DNA of 64,000 bases from NCBI GenBank assembly GCA_014360005.1, contig JACIYI010000006.1, positions 62,001-126,000 on the forward strand, given 5' to 3'. The first letter of the stretch is position 1; each line of letters opens with the position of its first letter. Below are positions 44,281-53,687 of the stretch, piece after piece. Position numbers and translations under genes: made by a program. This DNA comes from Candidatus Aminicenantota bacterium (lineage in GTDB: Bacteria; Acidobacteriota; Aminicenantia; Aminicenantales; Saccharicenantaceae). The notes beneath the pieces were generated by a model, which was not told the DNA's origin, did no database searches, and saw only the letters and a program-made list of their open reading frames with translations.

Positions 44281-45624
44281 TTGAACAATTTTAAGAAGAA
44301 GCTGGTGCACCCGCCCCGGTTGCTGGCCCTGAGCTTCCTGGCGGCCATCATCATCGGGACGATCATCCTTTCCCTGCCTTTTTCTACCCGTTCGGGGCGG
44401 ATGCCTCTGATTGACGCCCTATTTACCTCGACCTCGGCTATCTGCGTCACCGGTTTGATCGTGGTGGACACACCCAGCTTTTTCAGCCCTTTAGGCCAGG
44501 GCATTTTGCTAGTCCTGATTCAGCTGGGGGGCCTGGGCATAATGACCTTTTCCAGCTTTATCCTGCTGACGGCCGGGCGGCGGGTCAGCCTCACGGACAA
44601 GCTGGTGGTGGAAGGCTCCTTCCGCCCTTTGGTGATCTCCGACTTTTCGTCCCTGTTGAGAGATGTCTTCCTGTTTACTTTTGGATTTGAATTACTAGGA
44701 GCCGCTCTACTATTGCTTAAATTCTCTGTCGGAGCCCCTTTCTCCAGAGCTCTGGTACTTTCTGTATTTCACTCTGTTTCTGCCTTCTGTAACGCCGGGT
44801 TTTCTCTTTTTTCTGACAGCCTGAAGGCTTTTCGCGGTGACCTCCTGGTGAACCTGGTGATGATCTTTTTGATAGTCTTCGGGGGCCTGGGCTTTTTTGT
44901 CTTGCAGGAAATCAAGCTGGCCTTCAGACACGGTATCAGGAAGGAGAGAGTTAAGTTCTCCCTTCATACCAAGTTTGTGGTGGCTGTTACCCTGGGGATA
45001 ATTTTATCCGGCGCTGTACTGATATTCCTGCTGGAATTCAAGCATGGCCTATCTGGCCTGCCGCTAAAAGATAAGGTCCTGGCCTCGCTTTTCCAGGTGG
45101 TTTCAGCCCGGACGGCCGGGTTTAACACCGTGGATATCGGCAGCCTGTCGATGGCTTCCATCTTGCTCCTGGTCTTTATTATGTTTGTTGGAGCTTCACC
45201 CGGTTCAACCGGAGGCGGGGTCAAAACCACGACTTTCGGCCTGATTTTTGCCTTTCTCCGGTCTCGCCTTGAGGGGTATGAAGTAACGCAGATTTTTTCC
45301 CGGGGAATAAGGAATGAAGATGTTATCAAGGCTTATACCCTGGTTTCTCTGGCTCTGTCCCTGGTCTTTGCCTCAACTGTGGCTCTGCTGGTAATCCAGC
45401 CGGAGCTAGCCCTGAAGGAAGCCCTGTTCGAGGTGGTTTCAGCTTTCGGCACGGTCGGCCTGTCGCTGGGCATTACCCCCCAGCTTCATCCTCTGAGCAA
45501 ACTGATCCTGGTCGTTACCATGTACCTCGGCCGGATAGGCCCCCTGACCATGCTCTATGCTTTCAGCCGGGTTAAACCCGCCGGCCATTACCAGTTTGTT
45601 GAAGAAAGCATCATGGTGGGATAA
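44281..45624 (+). CDS. ktrB: KtrB/TrkH-family potassium channel subunit
   Basis: 447 residues, about eight to ten membrane helices. The four selectivity-loop Gly residues appear in TSAICVTGLIVV, FCNAGFSLF, SARTAGFNTVD and SAFGTVGLSLG. The SPGSTGGGVKTTTF segment is the family's gate-region signature. It moves K+ (with Na+ in some members) inward. The start is TTG 44281 with AGAGG five bases upstream. The regulatory subunit follows 41 bases later. Confidence 0.93.
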   Translation: MNNFKKKLVHPPRLLALSFLAAIIIGTIILSLPFSTRSGRMPLIDALFTSTSAICVTGLIVVDTPSFFSPLGQGILLVLIQLGGLGIMTFSSFILLTAGRRVSLTDKLVVEGSFRPLVISDFSSLLRDVFLFTFGFELLGAALLLLKFSVGAPFSRALVLSVFHSVSAFCNAGFSLFSDSLKAFRGDLLVNLVMIFLIVFGGLGFFVLQEIKLAFRHGIRKERVKFSLHTKFVVAVTLGIILSGAVLIFLLEFKHGLSGLPLKDKVLASLFQVVSARTAGFNTVDIGSLSMASILLLVFIMFVGASPGSTGGGVKTTTFGLIFAFLRSRLEGYEVTQIFSRGIRNEDVIKAYTLVSLALSLVFASTVALLVIQPELALKEALFEVVSAFGTVGLSLGITPQLHPLSKLILVVTMYLGRIGPLTMLYAFSRVKPAGHYQFVEESIMVG

Positions 45625-45665
45625 AATATCGGGGAGACAATGGGTTCCAATCCGGGAGAAAGAAC

Positions 45666-46322
45666 ATGAGATTCGCCATCATCGGTCTTGGAAGCTTCGG
45701 CAGCTACCTGGCCAGGAAGCTGTATGAAAAGGGACACGAGGTCCTGGTCATTGACAAGGATAAAGACAAGGTTGAGGAAGCCAAGGATTTTTCCAGCCAG
45801 GCTGTCTGGATGGATTCGGCCGACAAGGACAGTCTGCAGGCCCTGGGCATTGAGGACATGGACGTGGTAGTGGTCAGCCTGGGCCCGGAGATGGAATCTT
45901 CCATCCTGACGGTGCTTTACCTCCATGAACTTGGCGTCAACCGCATTCTGGCCAAGGCTCTGAGTGCTGACCATGGGAAAATTCTGGAGGCCATTGGAGC
46001 CACCGAGGTTATCTATCCCGAAAGGGATATGGCTTTTAGACTGGCCCAGCGCCTGAGCTCCCGAAATGTCCTGGAATATCTCCCCCTGGCAGAGAACATA
46101 AGCATTCAGGAAATCGTGCCGCCCGAAGCTTTCATCGGCAAGAAACTGAGAGACCTGGACCTGACCAACAGGTACCGGGTTCAGGTCATCGCCGTCCGGC
46201 AGCTGGTTCCCGACCAGCTGATTTTCGTCCCCGGGGCAGATTTCGTGGTCAAGGACAGCGATGTCCTGGTGGTAATGGGAGAGGAAGAGAGCCTGGCCAA
46301 ATTATGTGCCTGTAAGAAGTAA
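45666..46322 (+). CDS. ktrA: KtrA/TrkA-family potassium channel regulator
   Basis: 218 residues: an RCK-N Rossmann domain (about 1-125) with IIGLGSFGSYLARKL and VIDKDKDKVEE for nucleotide binding, and an RCK-C domain (about 135-218). It forms a cytoplasmic ring that gates KtrB in response to ATP/ADP or NAD(H). The GAGAAAGA site precedes the ATG. It converges on the helicase gene, overlapping its end by 21 bases. Confidence 0.94.
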   Translation: MRFAIIGLGSFGSYLARKLYEKGHEVLVIDKDKDKVEEAKDFSSQAVWMDSADKDSLQALGIEDMDVVVVSLGPEMESSILTVLYLHELGVNRILAKALSADHGKILEAIGATEVIYPERDMAFRLAQRLSSRNVLEYLPLAENISIQEIVPPEAFIGKKLRDLDLTNRYRVQVIAVRQLVPDQLIFVPGADFVVKDSDVLVVMGEEESLAKLCACKK

Positions 46323-48662
46323 TTTCTGCAGCAGCTCCCTGGCCACCTGCTTGGCTTTTTCCCCGCTTTCCCTGACCGGCCCGACACAGGAGGGACAGCC
46401 TTCCTTACAAGGACAGGCCTCAATCGTTCCCAGACCAGCCTGAAGCAGGGGAATCTTGAGTTCGAACAGGGCCGGGCTGAGCCCGATGCCCCCGGGAAAA
46501 TTATCATAAAGGAAGATATTGGGGGAGAAATCTGGAGTCAGAGCTTCCTTGAACCTTTCATTAAACGAGACTTTTCGACTGGGCAGTTCCCGGGGCGGAA
46601 TGGATTGTCCGGAGAAATTGTCGCCGATGGCCACGCCCAGGTCGTGGAGGTCGCACATCAGGAACAGCGGGGCCACGTGATGGAGCAGGTAGGATAAGCC
46701 AAACAGGCCGTTTATTCTTTGCTCTGAGCTGAAGGGCAGCGCCTGGTAAATCTCGGCCGGGATAGTCAGCCAGAAGCTGGTGGTGCTCATTTCGTTCTGG
46801 GGCAGCTGCAGCTCGCCGGACCCGACATTTTCCATGGTGTGGAATTTGATTTTCTTGAATCCCACCACCTGGGTAGCGACGTGGACTTCCCCGTGTGAGA
46901 CCCAGCCCTGGGGCAGGTCCTGGCGGTCGAACACGTCCAGGATTTTTACGTTGGTGTAATCTATGGCGTCGGTGAAGTAGTCGACCTCAGTCTTTTTGAC
47001 GTAGGCCTTGCGCTGGTCGTAATCGAATTCTTCGACGAAATACTGTTCGCCCTCACAGATGTAAATGGCTTTGGGATGGAGGGTGGTTAGGGCCGAAGAA
47101 AAATCAACCTCGGCAATCACCCGCGGCTTCTCGGTGATGTCAACCACCACGAAGTTATCCGAACTGATGCTGCGCAGGGAAATAGCGTCGGCCGGGTAGG
47201 CCTCCGAAGTCCAGAACCACTTGTTCTGGGTATGGTGGAGCATCTCTTCTTCTTCCAGCAGTTTCAAAATTTCTTCAATTTCAACCGTGCCGAATTTTTC
47301 TCCATCCTCAAACGGCAGCTCGAAGGCAGCGCACTGGATGTGATTGACCAGAATGGATAGATTGTCGGGGTTGATCAGGGCCATTTCTGGCGGGCTGGAA
47401 AAGAAATAGTCAGGATGGTTGACTATGAACTGGTCCAGGGGTGAGGAGGAGGCCACCAGCACCGCGGCCGACTTTCCGGTCTTGCGGCCAGCCCGGCCAG
47501 CTCGCTGCCAGGTGCTGGCGATGGTCCCGGGGTACCCAGCCAGCACCGCCACGTCCAGGGTGCCGATGTCAATTCCCAGCTCCAGGGCGTTGGTCGAGAC
47601 CACTCCCAGGATTCGTCCTTCTCTCAGACCTTTCTCGATTTCCCGGCGCTTGAGGGGTAGGTAGCCACCGCGGTAGCCGCGGATAAGACCTTCGTCCTTC
47701 AAGCTTTTTTCCAGGTCTTCTTTGAGGTAGGTCACCAGGACTTCGGTCAGCAGCCGGCTCTGGGCAAAGATGATAGTTTGCAATTGCTGCTTTAAAAAGA
47801 TGGTGGCAATCCGGCGGGCTTCGTTGAGGTAAGACCTTCTGATGCCCAGGTAGGGGTTAACCACCGGCGGGGTGTAGAAGACGAAATATTTCTCCCCGGA
47901 CGGCGCCCCATTCTGGTCGATGAGCTCGACCGGTTCCTCTATCATTTTCTGGGCCATGTCCCTGGGATTGGAGATGGTGGCCGTGGACAGGATGAATTGC
48001 GGTTTGGCCCCGTAGAAGCTGGCGATCCGCTTCAGGCGGCGGATGACATTGGCCACGTGGCTGCCGAAGACGCCGCGGTAATTATGCAGTTCATCAATGA
48101 TGATATACTTGAGGTTCTCAAAAAGCTTGATCCACTTGGTATGGTGGGGCAGGATGCCCGAGTGCAGCATGTCGGGATTGGTGATGATGATATGCCCCTG
48201 GCTGCGGATGGCCTTGCGGGCATCCTGGGGGGTGTCGCCGTCGTAGGTAAAAATCTTGATGTCCTGGCCCAGCAGTTCGATGGTTTCGTCCAGTTCGGCC
48301 CGCTGATCCTGGCTCAGAGCCTTGGTGGGGAAAAGGTAAATGGCCCGGCTGGAAGGGTCGCGGAGAATGCAGTCCAGCACCGGCAGGTTGTAGCAGAGGG
48401 TCTTGCCGGAAGCGGTGGGAGTCACTACCACTACGTTCCGGCCTTCTTTCACCCGCTGCCAGGTTTGCAGCTGGTGAGAATAGAGCGAAGAGAACCCCTT
48501 TTTCTTCATAGCTTCCACCAGCCTGGGATGGACGTCAGCCGGGTAATCGGCCAGGCTGCCCGGGCGCGGCGGCAGGTATTTGATGGTGGTGATAGAAGCG
48601 CTGGGAGCAGCCATTTCCCGGAGATGATTGATGGCTGTTAACAACCGGTCTTCTTGATTCAT
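46302..48662 (-). CDS. DEAD/DEAH-box helicase with DUF1998 zinc domain (MrfA/YprA type)
   Basis: 786 residues. Superfamily-2 motifs in order: I TPTASGKT, Ia FPTKALSQDQ, II DELH, III STATI, V TNALELGIDIG and VI QRAGRAGRK. The C-terminal DUF1998 region ends with ACPCKEGCPSCVGP, four Cys that bind zinc in MrfA of Bacillus. That family (with yeast Hrq1) acts in repair of DNA cross-links. A partner nuclease (MrfB) gene is not adjacent, but uvrA is transcribed divergently 93 bases away, so the pair forms a repair locus. A TATAAT on the minus strand (48685-48680) lies 17 bases before the ATG. Confidence 0.9.
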   Translation of the reverse strand: MNQEDRLLTAINHLREMAAPSASITTIKYLPPRPGSLADYPADVHPRLVEAMKKKGFSSLYSHQLQTWQRVKEGRNVVVVTPTASGKTLCYNLPVLDCILRDPSSRAIYLFPTKALSQDQRAELDETIELLGQDIKIFTYDGDTPQDARKAIRSQGHIIITNPDMLHSGILPHHTKWIKLFENLKYIIIDELHNYRGVFGSHVANVIRRLKRIASFYGAKPQFILSTATISNPRDMAQKMIEEPVELIDQNGAPSGEKYFVFYTPPVVNPYLGIRRSYLNEARRIATIFLKQQLQTIIFAQSRLLTEVLVTYLKEDLEKSLKDEGLIRGYRGGYLPLKRREIEKGLREGRILGVVSTNALELGIDIGTLDVAVLAGYPGTIASTWQRAGRAGRKTGKSAAVLVASSSPLDQFIVNHPDYFFSSPPEMALINPDNLSILVNHIQCAAFELPFEDGEKFGTVEIEEILKLLEEEEMLHHTQNKWFWTSEAYPADAISLRSISSDNFVVVDITEKPRVIAEVDFSSALTTLHPKAIYICEGEQYFVEEFDYDQRKAYVKKTEVDYFTDAIDYTNVKILDVFDRQDLPQGWVSHGEVHVATQVVGFKKIKFHTMENVGSGELQLPQNEMSTTSFWLTIPAEIYQALPFSSEQRINGLFGLSYLLHHVAPLFLMCDLHDLGVAIGDNFSGQSIPPRELPSRKVSFNERFKEALTPDFSPNIFLYDNFPGGIGLSPALFELKIPLLQAGLGTIEACPCKEGCPSCVGPVRESGEKAKQVARELLQKLLLTGT

Positions 48663-48743
48663 GGGCCTTTTTCGCGGCTATTATAAAATAAAGGAAAAGA
48701 TAATTAAACCTGTTTTCAACCACCCGAAAGCTCCCGGACGTGA

Positions 48744-48749
48744 TAAAAT
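48744..48749 (+). promoter_or_regulatory. candidate -10 box of uvrA
   Basis: TAAAAT (48744-48749) with no good -35 at normal spacing. The ATG begins six bases later, exactly at the expected transcript start, and no ribosome-binding site is present. Confidence 0.35.
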
Positions 48750-48755
48750 ATAAAC

Positions 48756-51281
48756 ATGCTCCAGGAAATCAGGGTCCGAAAAGCTGCCCAGCACAACCTT
48801 AAGAAAATTGACCTGGCCGTCCCCCGCAACCGGCTGGTTATCATTACCGGCCCGAGCGGTTCGGGCAAGTCTTCCCTGGCTTTTGATACCCTGTTTGCCG
48901 AGGGACAGAGAAGATACATCGAGTGCCTTTCAGCCTATGCCCGGCAGTTTATCGAGCAGCTGGAAAAACCGGAGGTGGAGTCTATCGAAGGACTGTCCCC
49001 GGCCATTTCCGTGGATCAGAAGACCATTTCCTTCAATCCCCGCTCGACCGTGGGCACCATAACCGAAATCTATGACTTGCTGCGGCTGCTCTATGCCCGG
49101 CTGGGAACCATTTACTGCCCGGACTGCCAGGTGCCGGTCAGCTCGGCCAGCGAAGAACAGATCCTGGAGCAGATCAGGAGCCGGCTGGCCGGCCAGAAGG
49201 TCCTGATTCTGGCCCCGGTGGTTCGCGGCCGAAAGGGTGAGTATCAACAGCTGCTGGAAAAATTCAGGAAAAAGGGTTTTCTTCAAGTCAGAGTTGACGG
49301 CCATCTGCACAGCCTGGAAGAAAAGATTTCTCTGGATAAAAATAAAAAGCACAACCTGGAAATTCTGGTGGACGAGCTGAAGCTAAGCGGCTCCTATTTT
49401 CAGCGCTTCCGGGAGGCAGTTGGTCGGGGCCTGGAGCTGTCGGACGGAGGAGTGCTGGTGATTGACAGTCGGGGTCAGGAATTGTACTTTTCCCGCAAGC
49501 TGGCCTGCCCCATCTGCGGCCGCAGCTTTCAGCCTTTAGAGCCCAGGAATTTTTCTTTTAACAGTCCCTACGGGGCCTGCAGCCATTGCCATGGCCTGGG
49601 TAACCTGACCATCCTGAATGAATGGGGAGAGGTGGAATTGACCCGGGACCTGTGTCCGGTTTGCCGGGGTCAGCGCCTGAAAAAAGAAAGTCTTGGAGTC
49701 AGGATCGACGGCTTGAACATTTTTGAGCTGGCCTCTCTCGATGTCGACCAGCTCCTGGCCAGGCTGGGCAGCCTGAATTTCCCGGGGCCAAGCCGGCAGG
49801 TGGCTGAAAAAATCATCAAAGAAATAATCAGCCGGCTGCAGGTGATGAAAGAGCTCGGCCTGTCTTATCTGGATCTCAACCGGACCGGTTATTCTCTCTC
49901 CGGGGGAGAAGCCCAGCGCCTCAGGCTGGCGGCCCAGGTCGGGGCCAGGCTTCGCGGCATTCTCTATGTTCTGGACGAGCCAACCATCGGGCTGCACCAG
50001 AGGGATAACGGCCAGCTCATCCGTCTGCTGCGCCAGTTGCGGGATGCCGGCAATTCCATCGTCGTGGTGGAGCATGACGAACAGACCATCCGTTCGGCTG
50101 ATTACCTGATTGACCTTGGCCCGGGTGCAGGAGAAAACGGTGGCTACCTGGTGGCTCAGGGACCACTGGCTGAAGTTCTGAAGTCGAGCACCTCTCTCAC
50201 CGCCCAGTATCTCCGCGGCGAAAAAGCGGTTCCGGTGCCAGCTGTCCGCCGGCAACCGAAGGGCTGGCTGGCGGTCTTGGGAGCCAGCGAGCACAACCTC
50301 AAGGATATTGATGTCAAATTTCCGCTGGGAGTGATGACCGCGGTGACCGGGGTTTCTGGCTCCGGCAAGAGCACCTTGGTCTATGATGTCCTGTACCGGG
50401 CCCTGCTGAAAAAGCTCTACCGGGCCAAAGTCCAGCCCGGGCGCCACCGGTCCCTGGAAGGTCTGGAAAATGTTGATAAGGTGGTTTCCGTCGACCAGAA
50501 ACCCATCGGCCGCACCCCGCGTTCCAACCCGGCCACCTATACCGGGATTTTTGGCCACCTGCGCCAGCTTTTTACCATGACGCCCGAGGCCCGCCGGAAG
50601 GGTTATCTCCCCGGGCGTTTCAGCTTCAACGTCCCGGGTGGACGCTGCGAAGACTGCCGGGGGGCGGGGGTAAAAAAAATCGAAATGCATTTTCTACCCG
50701 ACGTTTACGTCACCTGCGACCGCTGCGGCGGCCGGAGGTATAACAAGGAGACCCTGGCTGTTACTTACAAGGGGAAAAATATTTCCGATTTCCTCGACCT
50801 GACGGTGGATGAAGCTTATGAACTGCTCAAGGCCCACCCCGCCCTCAGGCGCAAACTGGATTTGTTGCGGCAGGTGGGCCTGGGCTATCTGAAGCTCGGC
50901 CAGCCGGCGCCCCAGCTATCTGGGGGAGAAGCCCAGAGGATAAAGCTCACCCGGGAACTCAGCCGGCGTGATACCGGCCGGACCGTTTACCTGCTGGATG
51001 AACCGACCACCGGGCTGCACTTTGATGATGTCCGAAAGCTGCTGCAGGTGCTGGAAAAGCTGGTGGACATGGGTAACACAGTGATCATCATCGAGCATAA
51101 CCTTGAAGTTATCAAGTACTGCGACTACATTATTGACCTGGGTCCGGAAGGCGGCCAGGCTGGAGGAGAAGTGGTGGCGGCCGGTCGGCCGGATGAGGTG
51201 GCCCGGGTGGAAAGCTCCCACACCGGTCGCTATCTCCAGCAGGTGCTCTATTCCGGCGTTCATACCGGCCTGAGAGGATAA
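48756..51281 (+). CDS. uvrA: excinuclease ABC subunit A lacking the insertion domain
   Basis: The damage-recognition ATPase of nucleotide excision repair. 841 residues, about 100 fewer than usual (about 940). Both ABC cores are intact: Walker A GPSGSGKSS and GVSGSGKST, and signatures LSGGEAQRL and LSGGEAQRI. The UvrB-binding domain (about residues 122-240) is present. The first zinc finger is C251, C254, C275 and C278. But only 21 residues separate C278 from C300 (LCPVCRGQRLKKES), where standard UvrA has about 120. The missing part matches the insertion domain of the Geobacillus structure. Zinc finger two (CEDCRGAG, CDRCGGRRY) is normal. It is followed four bases later by holB. Confidence 0.95.
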   Translation: MLQEIRVRKAAQHNLKKIDLAVPRNRLVIITGPSGSGKSSLAFDTLFAEGQRRYIECLSAYARQFIEQLEKPEVESIEGLSPAISVDQKTISFNPRSTVGTITEIYDLLRLLYARLGTIYCPDCQVPVSSASEEQILEQIRSRLAGQKVLILAPVVRGRKGEYQQLLEKFRKKGFLQVRVDGHLHSLEEKISLDKNKKHNLEILVDELKLSGSYFQRFREAVGRGLELSDGGVLVIDSRGQELYFSRKLACPICGRSFQPLEPRNFSFNSPYGACSHCHGLGNLTILNEWGEVELTRDLCPVCRGQRLKKESLGVRIDGLNIFELASLDVDQLLARLGSLNFPGPSRQVAEKIIKEIISRLQVMKELGLSYLDLNRTGYSLSGGEAQRLRLAAQVGARLRGILYVLDEPTIGLHQRDNGQLIRLLRQLRDAGNSIVVVEHDEQTIRSADYLIDLGPGAGENGGYLVAQGPLAEVLKSSTSLTAQYLRGEKAVPVPAVRRQPKGWLAVLGASEHNLKDIDVKFPLGVMTAVTGVSGSGKSTLVYDVLYRALLKKLYRAKVQPGRHRSLEGLENVDKVVSVDQKPIGRTPRSNPATYTGIFGHLRQLFTMTPEARRKGYLPGRFSFNVPGGRCEDCRGAGVKKIEMHFLPDVYVTCDRCGGRRYNKETLAVTYKGKNISDFLDLTVDEAYELLKAHPALRRKLDLLRQVGLGYLKLGQPAPQLSGGEAQRIKLTRELSRRDTGRTVYLLDEPTTGLHFDDVRKLLQVLEKLVDMGNTVIIIEHNLEVIKYCDYIIDLGPEGGQAGGEVVAAGRPDEVARVESSHTGRYLQQVLYSGVHTGLRG

Positions 51282-51285
51282 GAGC

Positions 51286-52281
51286 ATGAGCTTTAAGGAT
51301 GTTCCGGGGAATGAGCAGGTCAAACAGATCCTGAGACTTTCCCTGAGTAAGGGCCGGCTGCCCAATTCCCTGCTATTTGCCGGGCCGGCCGGCAGCGGCA
51401 AGCTGAAAACTGCCCTGACCGTGGCTAAAGCCTTAAACTGCCTGGAAAAAACCGATGATGCCTGCGACCGCTGCGATTCCTGCTGCCAGGTAGAGCGCGG
51501 ACAGCATCCCAACGTTCGGGTTATTAGCCGTGAAAAGAACCGGGAGCAGATCGTCAAAGAGCAGATTGAAGAAATTAATTACCTGGCCAGGCTCAGACCC
51601 TGGAACCAGGGCCGGCTGGTGTTTATTATCGACGAAGCCGACCGGATGAACGAAACGGTGGCCAATTCTTTGCTCAAGACGCTGGAAGAACCACGGGCCT
51701 TTGCTTATTTCATCCTGGTGACTGAGGAACTGCAATTGATTCTGCCCACCATACGATCCCGCTGCCAGCTACTGCGGTTCAACCCGCTGAGCCAGACCGA
51801 GGTGGAAAAAGCCCTGCTGGATAAAGGATTGCCGGCGGAAAAGGCCCGGCTGCTGGCGGCCGCTTCTGACGGGAACCTGGAAGCCGTTCTGGAAGTGACC
51901 TGGGAAGAGTTTATCGCCGGGCGCAACCAGGCCTGGTTGATATTCAGGCAGCTCCTGGAGTCAGCCGGGGCCGAGAATTTTCTAAGTTTGGTTGCCGGCC
52001 GGGCCAGGAAGGATTCGCTCTCGGGCTTCCGTGAGGTGTTGAAATTCTTCTCAGTCTTTTTCCGGGACCTGCTGGTGGTTCATAAAGGCCAGGAACAGTA
52101 TCTCCTGAACCCCGACCTGCGGCCGGAACTGGAAAAGCTGTCCGGGCTGGTCCCGGCCGGGAAAGCCGCCTCGGCTGTCACCTTGGTGGAAGATTACCTC
52201 AGCCGCTTAAAGAAGAACCCCAATTTAGCTATAATGAGTAATGAACTGGTCATTTTTTTTAGAGAGATAAGAAATGCCTGA
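51286..52281 (+). CDS. holB: DNA polymerase III delta-prime subunit
   Basis: Clamp-loader subunit. 331 residues: the AAA+ N-terminus with GPAGSGKLKTALTVAKAL (the usual Thr/Ser after the Walker Lys is Leu, as expected for a subunit that need not bind ATP), the zinc Cys set CDRCDSCCQVERGQHPNV, the DEADRMNETVANSLLKTLEEP segment and a sensor region IRSRCQLLRFNPL. It lies four bases after uvrA and overlaps ricT by eight bases. Confidence 0.92.
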   Translation: MSFKDVPGNEQVKQILRLSLSKGRLPNSLLFAGPAGSGKLKTALTVAKALNCLEKTDDACDRCDSCCQVERGQHPNVRVISREKNREQIVKEQIEEINYLARLRPWNQGRLVFIIDEADRMNETVANSLLKTLEEPRAFAYFILVTEELQLILPTIRSRCQLLRFNPLSQTEVEKALLDKGLPAEKARLLAAASDGNLEAVLEVTWEEFIAGRNQAWLIFRQLLESAGAENFLSLVAGRARKDSLSGFREVLKFFSVFFRDLLVVHKGQEQYLLNPDLRPELEKLSGLVPAGKAASAVTLVEDYLSRLKKNPNLAIMSNELVIFFREIRNA

Positions 52282-52960
52282 AGCTGTGCTATTGTTATCG
52301 GAGTCCACCGGTAAGATCGTCCGGGCTCTTCCGGGGGAAGAACCCCTGGAGGTGGGCGACTACTGCCTGGTGGAATCCGAATACGGGGGCGACCTGGCCA
52401 TGGTCATTGACCTGGAGAGCGAGCTGGCCCGGTGTCCCAAGGCGGCCCGTAACGCCACCCGGATTATAAGAAAAGCCACCGAGGATGACCTCAAGAAGTT
52501 CCAGTGGCTTAGGGACAAAGAAAAAAAAGCTTTTGAGTTCTGCTTGAGCCGGATAAAGGCCCGCAACCTGCCGATGAAGCTGGTTGCGGTGCGCTATTTT
52601 TTCAACGAGAAGAAAGGGATTTTTTATTATACGGCCGACGGGCGGATTGACTTTCGCCAGCTGGTCAAGGACCTGGCCAAGGAATTAAGGATGCGGATTG
52701 AGATGCGTCAGATCGGGGTCAGGGACGAAGCCAAGCTGGTGGGCGGGCTGGGAGTCTGCGGCCGTCCCCTGTGCTGCTTCAGCTTTATCAAGAACTTTGA
52801 GCCGATTACCATTCAGAAAGCCCGGAAACAGCAGATTGTGATTAATCCGACCAAGATCTCTGGGTTGTGCGGCCGGCTGATGTGCTGCCTGGCCTTTGAG
52901 GAGGAGAGTAAAGGCAGACTCTATAACCCTGACCTGGATAACAATTTGATTGAGGATTAG
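52274..52960 (+). CDS. ricT: RicT/YaaT-type PSP1-domain protein
   Basis: 228 residues, PSP1 domain. The two Cys clusters VCGRPLCC and LCGRLMCC are the iron-sulphur or metal ligands known in Bacillus RicT, part of a complex that affects RNase Y activity. The gene order holB-ricT is conserved in many bacteria. I do not see RicA or RicF genes here. Confidence 0.92.
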   Translation: MPEAVLLLSESTGKIVRALPGEEPLEVGDYCLVESEYGGDLAMVIDLESELARCPKAARNATRIIRKATEDDLKKFQWLRDKEKKAFEFCLSRIKARNLPMKLVAVRYFFNEKKGIFYYTADGRIDFRQLVKDLAKELRMRIEMRQIGVRDEAKLVGGLGVCGRPLCCFSFIKNFEPITIQKARKQQIVINPTKISGLCGRLMCCLAFEEESKGRLYNPDLDNNLIED

Positions 52961-52974
52961 TTGCCTGCTGCAGC

Positions 52975-53622
52975 TCAGTCGGCAGAGATCTTGAACTGAA
53001 CCCGGCTGGAAACGGCAATCAGAGAGCCATCGGGGCCGAAAGCTTTGACCTGCCAGGAATACTTCTGTCCGGGAACCATTTTGGCCTTAACTTCATCGGG
53101 CAGGGTAATCCGGTTTTCCCTGGTGGTGGCTTTCCACAGCAGCTGGCCGTTGGAGATGGAAATCTGATACTCGATGTTATCCCCGAGTTTTTTCCACTCG
53201 AACGAGGACGGAACCTGGTTCATGTCAATGACCGGCGAAATCAGGGTGATGGAAGAGCCGCGGACCGTTTCCTCATCGCTCAGGAAGAAATTGGGGGCCG
53301 GGACCTGGTGGCGGGGGATGACCGTGAAGATGATGACCAGAACCAGCAGGGCGGTCACCCCGGCAAAAGCCAGCTGTCGGACGGTCAGGAAAGAAGCCAG
53401 TTCTTTTCTCAGGCCGGCCAGGGCCGAGGATCGAGCTTCTTCTTTTTCTTCCAGCAGAGCCGGGTTGTTCTTGATGGTCCGGATGATGACATCTCTTTCC
53501 TGAAGCTGCTCGAAGCAGGAAGAACAATTAAAATAATGTTCTTCGAAGGCTTCTCTATCCCCTTCGCTTAGCTTGTTAAGCAGGTACCCATCAATCAAGT
53601 GTTCGAACTTGCATTTGCTCAT
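52975..53622 (-). CDS. membrane-spanning zinc-finger anti-sigma factor
   Basis: 215 residues: an N-terminal cytoplasmic anti-sigma domain with the zinc motif His29-x3-Cys33-x2-Cys36 (HYFNCSSC), one membrane helix (about 79-103), and an extracytoplasmic domain of about 110 residues with an Ig/Fn3-like strand pattern (SSFEWKKLGDNIEYQISISN, YSWQVKAFGPDG). It would hold the sigma factor encoded just upstream at the membrane until an envelope signal is sensed. Converges on ricT with 14 bases between. Confidence 0.85.
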   Translation of the reverse strand: MSKCKFEHLIDGYLLNKLSEGDREAFEEHYFNCSSCFEQLQERDVIIRTIKNNPALLEEKEEARSSALAGLRKELASFLTVRQLAFAGVTALLVLVIIFTVIPRHQVPAPNFFLSDEETVRGSSITLISPVIDMNQVPSSFEWKKLGDNIEYQISISNGQLLWKATTRENRITLPDEVKAKMVPGQKYSWQVKAFGPDGSLIAVSSRVQFKISAD

Positions 53623-53687
53623 GTTAATCCGCCTTCCCTTTTATTCACCCTTTTAGTCGCTGGAAGCAGGAAAAAGTGGAAAATTTT

